Positions 1 through 6,267 of a stretch of DNA of 10,469 bases are shown here, piece by piece. Made by a program: the position numbers and the translations under genes. The notes under the pieces are model-generated. The model was not told the DNA's origin. It was given only the letters and a program-made list of their open reading frames with translations, and searched no databases. The DNA is taken from positions 1 to 10,469 of the forward strand of contig PUKM01000035.1 of NCBI GenBank assembly GCA_003552325.1. Direction: 5' to 3'. The stretch's first letter is position 1, and each line of letters begins with the position of its first letter. The stretch is from Natrialbaceae archaeon. GTDB lineage: Archaea; Halobacteriota; Halobacteria; Halobacteriales; Natrialbaceae.

Positions 1-1
1 C

Positions 2-34
2 AAGCGCATTGCGGATGCGCTCGAGGATCAGTAG
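2..34 (+). CDS. C-terminal tail of a gene entering from the left edge (partial)
   Basis: Reading in the second frame from the left edge gives ten codons (KRIADALEDQ) followed by a TAG stop at 32-34. The acidic, amphipathic, helix-like composition is what a haloarchaeal C-terminus looks like. The stop lies 17 nt from the convergent stop of the glycosyltransferase gene, which suits the tight tail-to-tail packing seen elsewhere in the window. The other two + frames are also open here, so the frame choice rests on composition and on the stop position. No function can be assigned. Confidence 0.4.
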   Translation, partial: KRIADALEDQ

Positions 35-51
35 CCGAACCGAGAATCACA

Positions 52-1176
52 TTATACCGACCGATAGACGTGCTGCAGCCGCTCGAGCGACTGCTCGACC
101 CCGAGTGTGGGTCGGTGATTGAGACAGCCCGCCTCGAGTGCCGACTGTTGGTCCAGGGCCGCCTCGAGTGTGTGGGCAAATGAAGTGACGTCTCCGGCCT
201 CGTAATGGAACCCAGTCACTCCCGCAGTGACCGTTTCGGTCAGCGCACCGGCGTTCGCAGCGACGACGGGTGTCCCCGACGCGATGGCCTCGAGCGCGAC
301 GAGTCCCTGGGTTTCGACCGGGCTAGGAAACGCGAAGACGTCGAGGGCGGCGTACAGCGACGGCAGTTCGTCGCGCTCGAGAAACCCGAGAAATCGGGCG
401 TCGACGTCGCGCTCGCTGGCCCGTCGTTCGAGCGCCCCTCGGGCAGGGCCATCCCCCGCGAGGACGAGCGTCGGTGACTCGCCGCCCTGTCGCGTGAGTC
501 GGGCGACGGCGTCGATCAGTTCCTCGAGTCGTTTTTCGTGGCCGTGGCGACCCGTGTAGCCGATGAGGGGATTGGTTGCCCCGAGGCTGTGGCGGGTCCG
601 AAAGGCCGCGGTATCGCCGGCTTCGGGGCGGAATCGCTCGAGGTCGACGCCGTTCGAGACGACGGTGAGTGGCGTGGAGACGCCCAGGCGGTCGCGAACC
701 TGGTCGCGGGCGACCCTCGAAGGGGTGATAACCAGGGCAGCCTGCTCGTAAAACCAGCGTTCGTACGCCGTTGCCAGGCGGCTGATCGCGGGCGTAATCG
801 GCGAAAGGGGGGCGAGGTACCGGGCGTACTCGGCAGCGGGGGTGTGATAGGAGGCCACCAGGGGGACCCCACAGTCCTTGGCATACCGACGGGCGGCCAG
901 GCCGATGGCGAACGGCGTGTGGGCGTGGACTATCTCGGGGGGAGTGAGTCCCGACGGGACCCGGGGCTGGCCGAGGCGAACACCATCGTAGAACGGAAAC
1001 GGGACGCTCCCCACGGGAAACTCGAGTGGCCCCCCGCAGTAGGTGCTTTTCGGGAAGACGACTTCCATCCGGCCGCCGAGGCGGGCAAAGCGCTCTTTCC
1101 AGGTAGAAACGGTATAGCTGACGCCGTTTATCGTGGGCAGGTAGGTATCCGTGAAGGCGGCGACCTGCTCGACCAT
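52..1176 (-). CDS. Glycosyltransferase family 4 (GT-B fold)
   Basis: Encodes a 374-residue retaining glycosyltransferase of family GT4, a usual length for the family. It would transfer a sugar from a nucleotide-sugar donor to a lipid or polysaccharide acceptor at the cytoplasmic face of the membrane. The N-terminal Rossmann half opens with FTDTYLPTINGVSYTV (8-23), the loop typical of PimA/PimB-like enzymes, and continues with HAHTPF (84-89) and SYHTP (109-113). The C-terminal half has VVSNGVDLERF (172-182), GYTGRHGHEKRLEEL (206-220), LAGDGP (239-244) and the donor-binding E-x7-E motif at E288 and E296. There is no signal peptide or membrane segment, so this is a soluble or peripheral protein. 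The ATG at 1176 begins directly before the conserved first strand and has a TATA-like element about 36 nt upstream. The gene stands alone, so the acceptor is unknown. Family assignment is firm; substrate is not. Confidence 0.93.
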   Translation of the reverse strand: MVEQVAAFTDTYLPTINGVSYTVSTWKERFARLGGRMEVVFPKSTYCGGPLEFPVGSVPFPFYDGVRLGQPRVPSGLTPPEIVHAHTPFAIGLAARRYAKDCGVPLVASYHTPAAEYARYLAPLSPITPAISRLATAYERWFYEQAALVITPSRVARDQVRDRLGVSTPLTVVSNGVDLERFRPEAGDTAAFRTRHSLGATNPLIGYTGRHGHEKRLEELIDAVARLTRQGGESPTLVLAGDGPARGALERRASERDVDARFLGFLERDELPSLYAALDVFAFPSPVETQGLVALEAIASGTPVVAANAGALTETVTAGVTGFHYEAGDVTSFAHTLEAALDQQSALEAGCLNHRPTLGVEQSLERLQHVYRSV

Positions 1177-1209
1177 CGGTGCTCGAGTGGGGACTCTCGA
1201 GTCAGGGAG

Positions 1210-1214
1210 TTAAA
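1210..1214 (-). promoter_or_regulatory. TATA-like element for the glycosyltransferase gene
   Basis: The - strand reads TTTAA here, centred about 36 nt before the ATG at 1176. It would place transcription start near 1185 and give a leader of about 9 nt. A short inverted repeat, GACTC-tc-GAGTC (1192-1203), lies between the box and the start codon. Assigned by position and AT content only. Confidence 0.4.
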
Positions 1215-1278
1215 TCGGTCGTTCGATGGAGGCGCTATCAGGCGTTGGATCCTACCCAGTGTAGAGTAAGTACATACC

Positions 1279-1327
1279 ATCACGGCGAGTGACCGTCAAC
1301 AGTGGGGTGTGTAGCATTATCACGGCG
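1279..1327 (+). repeat. Nine-bp direct repeat ATCACGGCG, two copies 40 bp apart
   Basis: ATCACGGCG occurs at 1279-1287 and again at 1319-1327, just upstream of the proposed TATA element of the small CxxC gene. The 40-bp offset is close to four helical turns, so a protein could bind both copies on the same face of DNA. Only the repeat itself is seen; a role as operator is inferred. Confidence 0.35.
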
Positions 1328-1330
1328 GAA

Positions 1331-1338
1331 CGTTATGC
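1331..1338 (+). promoter_or_regulatory. TATA-like element for the small CxxC gene
   Basis: CGTTATGC is centred about 28 nt before the ATG at 1363, the spacing expected for a leaderless haloarchaeal mRNA. The second ATCACGGCG copy ends 4 nt upstream, where the B-recognition element would sit. Confidence 0.4.
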
Positions 1339-1362
1339 GACCTGCCCGAGTGAAGCCACCCT

Positions 1363-1557
1363 ATGCGACTAGTTCGTAATGAATCAACGTCGACGGTACA
1401 CAAACGCGCACCACAGACGAGTAGGCGACTGGCAGTCTGTGGCGCACTCAGACACGTCCCACAAGACCAGATTCGAGAGGTTACGCAGACGGACAGCGAG
1501 TCACAGAGCAGCGATACGCATTGTGGTCGGTGCTTTGAAGACGGGAGAGGTTATTAG
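1363..1557 (+). CDS. Small CxxC protein, probable metal-binding haloarchaeal hypothetical
   Basis: Encodes 64 residues. The pattern is VH at 12-13, VCGALRHV at 25-32 and a C-terminal HCGRCFEDGRGY at 53-64. C54 and C57 form a CxxC knuckle that could bind zinc, with C26 and H13 or H31 as further ligands. I recall small haloarchaeal proteins with a similar CGAL and CGRCF-ED-G-GY layout, but cannot verify a family name here. Only about half the codons end in G or C, against a clear GC bias in the neighbouring genes, which suggests weak selection, decay or acquisition. A TATA-like box sits about 28 nt upstream of the ATG, as for a leaderless gene. It has no operon partner, since the next gene starts 165 nt later. 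An overlapping 61-codon frame (1379-1564) has no such motif and is taken as a shadow. Function unknown. Confidence 0.62.
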   Translation: MRLVRNESTSTVHKRAPQTSRRLAVCGALRHVPQDQIREVTQTDSESQSSDTHCGRCFEDGRGY

Positions 1558-1666
1558 AAAATAGCCCATTTTGCTCAAGAAGCGCGGTGTACGCAGCCTC
1601 GCCGTGATAGGTATCGGTCATGAGCTGTAGTGGTGGCTCTGAGAATCCGATGGGCCAACACCGTGT

Positions 1667-1698
1667 GAAAGTTCCCTTCGCCCTTCGGTAGGGGTTTC
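1667..1698. repeat. Imperfect inverted repeat with a tandem CCCTTCG upstream of adenosylhomocysteinase
   Basis: GAAA (1667-1670) pairs with TTTC (1695-1698), and the inner CCCT can pair with AGGG around an interrupted stem. CCCTTCG is also repeated in tandem at 1674-1687. The element ends about 25 nt before the adenosylhomocysteinase ATG, where core promoter elements should be, so it may be an operator. No strong TATA box is visible there; TTTCAT at 1695-1700 is the best candidate. Confidence 0.3.
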
Positions 1699-1722
1699 AT
1701 CGTCGCTTCCATTGATCCGGGT

Positions 1723-3012
1723 ATGACCGCATATCCACCGATTAGTGACCAACTCCCGGCGGACGACCTCGAGTCGGCCCGCAAGGAAGGTCGACGCAAG
1801 ATGGAGTGGGCCGCCCAGCACATGCCGATCATGACGGCACTCCGTGCGGAGTTCGAGGCTGACCAGCCACTCGCCGGCGAACGCATCGCGATGGCGATGC
1901 ACGTCGAAGCCAAAACCGCGATTCTGGTCGAGGTGCTGGCCGACGGCGGGGCCGAGGTCGCCGTCACCGGCTGTAACCCGTTGTCGACCCACGACGACGT
2001 CTCCGCCGCCTTGGACACCCACGAGAACATCACGAGTTACGCCAAACGTGGCGTTGACAGCGAGGAGTACTACGACGCGATCCACGCGACGATCGACCTC
2101 GAGCCGACGATCACCGTCGACGACGGGATGGACCTCGTCGCGGCCATCCACGAGGACTACCCCGAACTGATCGACGGCATCGTCGGCGGGGCCGAAGAGA
2201 CCACCACCGGCGTCCACCGACTGCGTGCAATGGACGACGACGGGGCACTCGAGTATCCCGTCTTCGCCGTGAACGACACGCCGATGAAGCGGCTGTTCGA
2301 CAACGTCCACGGGACGGGCGAATCCTCCTTGGCGAGTATCGCGATGACGACGAACCTCTCGTGGGCCGGAAAGACCGTCGTCGTCGCTGGATTTGGCTAC
2401 TGTGGAAAAGGCGTCGCTCGCAAGGCGGCGGGCCAGAACGCGAACGTCGTCGTAACGGAAGTCGAACCGCGCCGCGCCCTCGAGGCGCATATGGAGGGTT
2501 ACGACGTGTTGCCGATGGCTGAGGCGGCCGCCGTCGGTGACGTGTTCATTACCACGACCGGCAACCGCGACGTCATCGTCGAGGACCACTTCGAAGTCAT
2601 GCAAGACGGTGTTCTCCTGGCGAACGCCGGCCACTTCGACATCGAAATCGACCTCGAGGCACTCGAGGCGCTGGCCGTGGACACGTACGAAGCACGTGAT
2701 GGCGTCCAGGCGTACGAACTCGAGGACGGCCGTCGTCTGAACGTGATCGCCGAGGGACGGCTGGTGAATCTGGCGGCACCGATCGCCCTCGGCCACCCCG
2801 TCGAGGTCATGGACCAGAGTTTCGGCGTACAGGCGGCCTGTGTCAGGGAACTGGTCGAAAACGGCGAGGCCTACGATGCCGGCGTCCACGACGTGCCGGA
2901 TGCACTGGATCAAAAGGTCGCAGAGATCAAACTCGAAGCCGACGGCGTCCAGTTCGACGACCTCACCGAGACCCAGCGTGAGTACATGGGCTCGTGGGAT
3001 CACGGGACCTGA
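1723..3012 (+). CDS. ahcY: Adenosylhomocysteinase (S-adenosyl-L-homocysteine hydrolase)
   Basis: Encodes a 429-residue NAD-dependent cytosolic enzyme that splits S-adenosylhomocysteine reversibly to homocysteine and adenosine, removing the by-product that inhibits methyltransferases. Substrate-domain landmarks are the active-site H60 in AMAMHVEAKTA, CNPLSTHDD (84-92), D134 in VDDGMDLV, E158/E159 in GGAEETTTGVHRL and VNDTPMKRLFDN (183-194) with K189, D193 and N194. The NAD fold has the glycine-rich VAGFGYCGKG (221-230), followed by TTTGNRDVI (277-285), NAGHFDIEID (301-310) and LGHPVEVMDQSF (356-367). It lacks the C-terminal Lys/Tyr tail that reaches the neighbouring subunit in bacterial and eukaryotic enzymes, ending instead after REYMGSWDHGT, as archaeal forms do. 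Some archaeal relatives act on S-inosylhomocysteine, so exact substrate is not settled by sequence. The ATG follows a spacer with no upstream partner. Family assignment is very secure. Confidence 0.97.
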   Translation: MTAYPPISDQLPADDLESARKEGRRKMEWAAQHMPIMTALRAEFEADQPLAGERIAMAMHVEAKTAILVEVLADGGAEVAVTGCNPLSTHDDVSAALDTHENITSYAKRGVDSEEYYDAIHATIDLEPTITVDDGMDLVAAIHEDYPELIDGIVGGAEETTTGVHRLRAMDDDGALEYPVFAVNDTPMKRLFDNVHGTGESSLASIAMTTNLSWAGKTVVVAGFGYCGKGVARKAAGQNANVVVTEVEPRRALEAHMEGYDVLPMAEAAAVGDVFITTTGNRDVIVEDHFEVMQDGVLLANAGHFDIEIDLEALEALAVDTYEARDGVQAYELEDGRRLNVIAEGRLVNLAAPIALGHPVEVMDQSFGVQAACVRELVENGEAYDAGVHDVPDALDQKVAEIKLEADGVQFDDLTETQREYMGSWDHGT

Positions 3013-3175
3013 TCGGAAGACTCACTTTTCGCGACTGGTATCGACGCGTCCGAGTACTGATTGTTCGAGTGGCGACCCGAATAGTTCTCGACCCGAGGGA
3101 CGGTCCTCGAGGTCGAGCACGGAATCTGAAACGAGGCGAGTACGCGAGCAGGATCACACCTCCTCGAGGGCGGAG

Positions 3176-3183
3176 CTTTTACC
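3176..3183 (+). promoter_or_regulatory. TATA-like element for the 249-aa hypothetical gene
   Basis: CTTTTACC is centred about 27 nt before the ATG at 3206 and only about 18 nt before the alternative ATG at 3197. With leaderless transcription this favours the 3206 start. The rest of the 3013-3175 spacer shows only a short T-run (about 3024-3028) that could help end transcription of the upstream gene. Confidence 0.45.
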
Positions 3184-3205
3184 TGTGGATCCCTGTATGG
3201 ATGGC

Positions 3206-3955
3206 ATGCCACACCCCACCACTGCTGATGCAGTCGTCGCCGACCTCGAGGACCGAGGGTTCGCGGTCACCACAGCCGACGGGCAACCCGTGGCCGACGG
3301 TGGCGACGGCGACGGGATTACCGACCTCGAAGCACCGCTCGCACTCGAGCCGATTACGGATACGCGCCCGTTGACCACGGTCTCTGCGATCGCGAACGCT
3401 GCCCACGCGGGTCACGTCCCACTGCTCGTCGTCGACGACTACGAGTTCGAGGCAGTGGTGGGGCTGGTTTCACCGCCGTTTTTGCTCGAGGACGATTATT
3501 CGGTCGAAGGAGACCAGGATTGCCGGGCGTTCGTCACCATCGAAGACCGGATCCTGCTGACCGACGATACCTACGCGTGTGTCGGCACCGAGGGGCCGAT
3601 CGAGTGGGTGGAAGGGCCTCGAGTGACGACGGACTCCCCGTCGCTCGAGTTGTTCGTCGGTGGCGAGCGGGTCGCCGTCGTCCCGTCCGTCGATGCCCTG
3701 ACGTGTCCGGGTCCAAGCCCGGAGACGTTTCGGTTCCGGTATACACGTCAGGCCGATGGTCGCTTCGCCGTTTTCGAGGGTGACGAGCGTCGTGGTCGGT
3801 ATCCAAGTGTCGCGACGATGCGCCGGGCTGGATTCCGCCCGCTCCCGCTCCCACTGATTCCGGAACACCACGTCCGACACGGGGGACACCTGGCTCGAGG
3901 TGGCGTCATCGCCTACGAGAGTGAGGATGGCGTGCGGTACACGCCGTTTGGCTGA
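3206..3955 (+). CDS. Haloarchaeal conserved-type hypothetical protein
   Basis: Encodes 249 residues that I do not recognise with confidence. The N-terminal part (1-40) is acidic, with a Gly/Asp-rich stretch at 31-40. A hydrophobic beta-like core follows: VPLLVVDDYEFEAVVGLVSPPFLLEDD (71-97 overall), then short beta-rich segments around ILLTDDTYACVG and LELFVGGERVAVV. The C-terminus has a Pro/Leu stretch (RPLPLPLIPE, 211-220) and a histidine cluster at H221, H222, H225 and H228 that could bind metal. No signal peptide or membrane segment is visible, so it is probably soluble. The reading frame is open further upstream, into the end of the adenosylhomocysteinase gene, but codon style and the TATA spacing support a start at 3206 (or 3197). 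It ends 21 nt from the convergent acyl-CoA dehydrogenase stop. No function is proposed. Confidence 0.8.
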   Translation: MPHPTTADAVVADLEDRGFAVTTADGQPVADGGDGDGITDLEAPLALEPITDTRPLTTVSAIANAAHAGHVPLLVVDDYEFEAVVGLVSPPFLLEDDYSVEGDQDCRAFVTIEDRILLTDDTYACVGTEGPIEWVEGPRVTTDSPSLELFVGGERVAVVPSVDALTCPGPSPETFRFRYTRQADGRFAVFEGDERRGRYPSVATMRRAGFRPLPLPLIPEHHVRHGGHLARGGVIAYESEDGVRYTPFG

Positions 3956-3976
3956 GTATCGTGGTATCGCCGCCCC

Positions 3977-5131
3977 TTAGCGGGGGGCCTGCCTGTAGAT
4001 CAGGTTCCGCTGGATCGGATTTGCCCCCTCGTAAATGACCGGTACGCGGACGTCGCGGTAGATCCGTGAAATACGGTTCTCCTCGAGGACCGACCGGCCC
4101 CCGTAGAGTTGCATCCCCGTTTCGGCACACGTCGTCGCGGCTTCAGTCGCCGCAGTTTTCGCGAGCGCCGCCCAGTAGCCCGGGTTGTCACCGTTCTCGA
4201 CGCGCTCGACGGCCTGCCAGGTGAGCGCGCGGGCGGACTCGAACGCGAGGCGCATGTCGGCGAGGTCGTGTTGGACGGACTGAAATTCGTTGATGTTCCG
4301 GCCAAACGCCTCCCGATCGTGGACAAACGCTGAGGCCTCCTCGATTGCAGCGGCGGCGAGGCCCAGACCGTGCCCGGCGACGACGGCTCGGCCGTGGTTG
4401 AAAAACTCGGCGAGCATGTAGAAGCCCGCTCCCTCCGGCCCGATGAGATGGTCCTCGGGGATTCGACAGTTCTCGAAGGTGATGTGTGCCTGTTTCGACG
4501 CCCGGTAGCACATTTTCTCGGGGATGTGTTCGGCCTCGTAGCCTGGGGCGTCCGTCGGGACGATAAACAGCGAGTAGTTCCCGTAGCGGTTGTCCGGATC
4601 GTCGCCGGTTTTGGCGTATATCGTCAGCCAGTCGGCCTCGACGCCGTTGCCGACCCAGTACTTCTCCCCGTTCAACACCCACTCGTCGCCGTCGTTGTCG
4701 GCCGTCGTGCTCATCCCCGCCATGTCACTACCGGTGTCGGGTTCGGAGACACCCAACCCGGAGATCATCTCGTTTTCGCCAACGGGTCGCAAGAAGTCCT
4801 CTTTCTGGGCCTCAGTACCGTACTCCTCGAGGATGCTCGTCCCGAATCCGGGTAGTTGCAGTGAGAGGGCAATGCCGGCGTCAGCCCGGTAGAACTCCTC
4901 GGCGAGGGCGAGTTGGTCGGCGGTCGTGAACCCGCGGCCGCCGTACTCCGTGGAGATACTCGGGGCGATGAGTCCGGCGTCCATCGCCTCCTGGACGATA
5001 TCCTCGGGGTACGCTCCCCGTTCGAAGTAGTCGGCAGCGTTCGGGGTGATGTGCTCGGCAGCGAACGCACGGGCTTCTCGTTTGACTTCTCGTGATGCTT
5101 CGGGGACGATACCCTCATCCAACAATTCCAT
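3977..5131 (-). CDS. Acyl-CoA dehydrogenase
   Basis: Encodes a soluble FAD flavoenzyme of 384 residues that introduces the alpha-beta double bond into an acyl-CoA, the first step of beta-oxidation or of branched amino acid breakdown, passing electrons to an electron-transfer flavoprotein. The N-terminal helical domain has EYGGRGF (62-68), the middle domain GLGVSEPDTGSDMAG (125-139) and GEKYWVGNG (155-163), and the C-terminal domain FFNHGRAVVAGHGLGLA (243-259), DREAFGRNINEFQSVQ (272-287) and QLYGGRSVLEENRISRIYRD (341-360). The catalytic base is E368 in VIYEGANPIQR (365-375). The start at 5131 (MELLDEG) matches how I remember family members beginning; an in-frame ATG at 5158 adds nine residues and is closer to the promoter, so the longer form is possible. 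It is divergent from the CPBP protease gene. Chain-length preference cannot be read from sequence. Confidence 0.93.
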   Translation of the reverse strand: MELLDEGIVPEASREVKREARAFAAEHITPNAADYFERGAYPEDIVQEAMDAGLIAPSISTEYGGRGFTTADQLALAEEFYRADAGIALSLQLPGFGTSILEEYGTEAQKEDFLRPVGENEMISGLGVSEPDTGSDMAGMSTTADNDGDEWVLNGEKYWVGNGVEADWLTIYAKTGDDPDNRYGNYSLFIVPTDAPGYEAEHIPEKMCYRASKQAHITFENCRIPEDHLIGPEGAGFYMLAEFFNHGRAVVAGHGLGLAAAAIEEASAFVHDREAFGRNINEFQSVQHDLADMRLAFESARALTWQAVERVENGDNPGYWAALAKTAATEAATTCAETGMQLYGGRSVLEENRISRIYRDVRVPVIYEGANPIQRNLIYRQAPR

Positions 5132-5197
5132 ATTCGTGGATAGTTTGTCCAGACACATAACCCCAATTCCTGCCTCGTTTGGGAGTGACTGGGGCTC

Positions 5198-5204
5198 TTT
5201 TTAA
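5198..5204 (-). promoter_or_regulatory. TATA box for the acyl-CoA dehydrogenase gene
   Basis: The - strand reads TTAAAAA, the strongest AT-rich box in this spacer. Transcription would begin near 5174, leaving a leader of about 16 nt to the ATG at 5158 or 43 nt to that at 5131. It lies on the edge of the shared divergent region. Confidence 0.55.
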
Positions 5205-5219
5205 CGCGCAATCTCCACA

Positions 5220-5235
5220 ACACTGCAGACAGTGT
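5220..5235. repeat. Perfect inverted repeat ACACTG-CAGA-CAGTGT
   Basis: Six-bp arms at 5220-5225 and 5230-5235 are separated by 4 nt, and the element lies about 16 bp upstream of the acyl-CoA dehydrogenase TATA box. The size and position fit an operator or activator site for a dimeric regulator. No regulator is known from the sequence. Confidence 0.4.
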
Positions 5236-5300
5236 GAACATCGTACACTCGAGCGATCCTGACGTTCACCTCGAGCGAAGCGTGTCAGTATGTGGTGAAC
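5234..5300. promoter_or_regulatory. Three GTGAAC hexamers at about 30-bp intervals in the divergent promoter region
   Basis: GTGAAC lies at 5234-5239 (+), as GTTCAC at 5264-5269 (so on the - strand) and again at 5295-5300 (+), where it sits directly before the CPBP TATA-like element. A second repeat, CTCGAGCGA, is present at 5248-5256 and 5270-5278. All lie between the two divergent promoters. This arrangement suggests a shared operator array; binding is inferred, not shown. Confidence 0.4.
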
Positions 5301-5302
5301 AA

Positions 5303-5310
5303 CACAAAAG
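5303..5310 (+). promoter_or_regulatory. TATA-like element for the CPBP protease gene
   Basis: CACAAAAG is centred about 33 nt before the ATG at 5340, giving transcription start near 5334 and a leader of roughly 6 nt. The box lies only 11 nt downstream of the alternative ATG at 5292, so that start is unlikely to be used. Confidence 0.4.
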
Positions 5311-5339
5311 GAACGCCCAAGGGGGCGGGGTTCGTACGA

Positions 5340-6158
5340 ATGGCCATGAGCACCTTCGATCAGTCCGACGGGTATGGCCGAGCGCTTCTCGTTGCCGTCG
5401 GGCTTACGGTTGCCGGCATCATCGCCCAGCAGCTGACGGTCATCCCCGCACTCGCACTCGATCCCCGTGTAGCGACGGACCCACAGGCCGTCTCGAGACC
5501 CGTCACCGCTGTATTCTTGATGTTGAGCTTTGTCGGCTTCTACCTCGCCGGGGCGCTTTATTTGTGGTGGAGTGAACGTGGCTGGGGATTCATCGACATC
5601 GCGATGCCAACAAAACGTGACCTGGGTATCGCAGTTGCGGCCTTCCTCATCGCGTACGCGGCCGTCATCCTGGTCAATCTGTTGACGACCCCGCTCGAGA
5701 TCGACACGCCGGAAAATCAGGTCATGGATTTCATCGGGACGGACCCGACGATGGTGTTGATCATGATCGGGATCGTCTTTTTCTTCAATGCCCCAGCCGA
5801 GGAGTTCCTCTTTCGCGGCGTGATCCAGAAGCGACTCTATGATGCGTTCTCGAAACGGAACGCGGTCGTCATTACGACCGTGATCTTCACGCTAGTCCAC
5901 GTCCCCGTCTACTTCGTCGCGGGCGCAACGTCGATCGCCGGCGTGAGCGTCGTCATGGCGGCCCTCTTCATTGGATCGATCGTCTTCGGCTACTCGTACG
6001 TGATGACGGACAACCTGGTCGTCCCCACCCTGGCACACGCCTTTTTCAACGCTATCCAATTCATGCTCCTCTACCTCGTCCTCGTCTATGGCTCCGAAGA
6101 GGACATCGACGCCGTCACCTCGGCCGTACTCGAGGTCATGCCGGCTCTCGGGCTCTGA
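5340..6158 (+). CDS. CPBP family intramembrane metalloprotease (CAAX protease/Abi)
   Basis: Encodes a 272-residue polytopic membrane protein of the CPBP (CAAX processing and bacteriocin-processing) family, which cleaves substrates within or at the membrane. Hydrophobic segments lie near 14-38, 55-77, 95-116, 137-151, 175-194, 200-220 and 232-251. The three family motifs are intact: EExxxR in PAEEFLFRG (E154, E155, R159), FxxxH in FTLVHVP (H187) and HxxxN in HAFFNAI (H233, N237). These residues are thought to bind the catalytic metal and activate water. The upstream ATG at 5292 adds a non-hydrophobic stretch and lies before the TATA-like element, so 5340 (or 5346) is preferred. It is divergent from the acyl-CoA dehydrogenase gene and convergent with the aldo/keto reductase gene. 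Its substrate is unknown; prenylated-protein processing or membrane-protein maturation are both possible. Confidence 0.92.
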   Translation: MAMSTFDQSDGYGRALLVAVGLTVAGIIAQQLTVIPALALDPRVATDPQAVSRPVTAVFLMLSFVGFYLAGALYLWWSERGWGFIDIAMPTKRDLGIAVAAFLIAYAAVILVNLLTTPLEIDTPENQVMDFIGTDPTMVLIMIGIVFFFNAPAEEFLFRGVIQKRLYDAFSKRNAVVITTVIFTLVHVPVYFVAGATSIAGVSVVMAALFIGSIVFGYSYVMTDNLVVPTLAHAFFNAIQFMLLYLVLVYGSEEDIDAVTSAVLEVMPALGL

Positions 6159-6267
6159 GTGACGGTTTTCTATCTCCGGCAGCACTCGAGGCACGCTCGC
6201 TCTTGTTGCTATTGGTTCACGGATCGAAATCGATGCAAGACGGGAGACGCCTCCCTCGAGTGAAAAG

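Noticed and set aside
538..1269. 243-codon + strand frame across the glycosyltransferase gene
   Set aside because: Opposite-strand shadow of the GT4 gene; Gly/Arg/Glu-rich translation without motifs.
1379..1564. Alternative 61-codon frame overlapping the small CxxC gene
   Set aside because: No recognisable motif, Arg-rich, and without its own promoter spacing.
1618..3003. 461-codon open frame antisense to adenosylhomocysteinase
   Set aside because: Long antisense frames are a by-product of GC-rich codon use. The translation is an Asp/Val/Arg mixture with no motif, and the + strand gene is unmistakable.
3013..3175. Terminator or small RNA after adenosylhomocysteinase
   Set aside because: Only a four-base T-run (about 3025-3028) and short CTCGAG-based symmetry are seen; there is no convincing stem or conserved RNA shape.
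2840..3205. Upstream extension of the 249-aa gene into the adenosylhomocysteinase gene
   Set aside because: The extension is Ser/Arg/Thr-rich and out of frame with the upstream gene, and the TATA-like box falls inside it.
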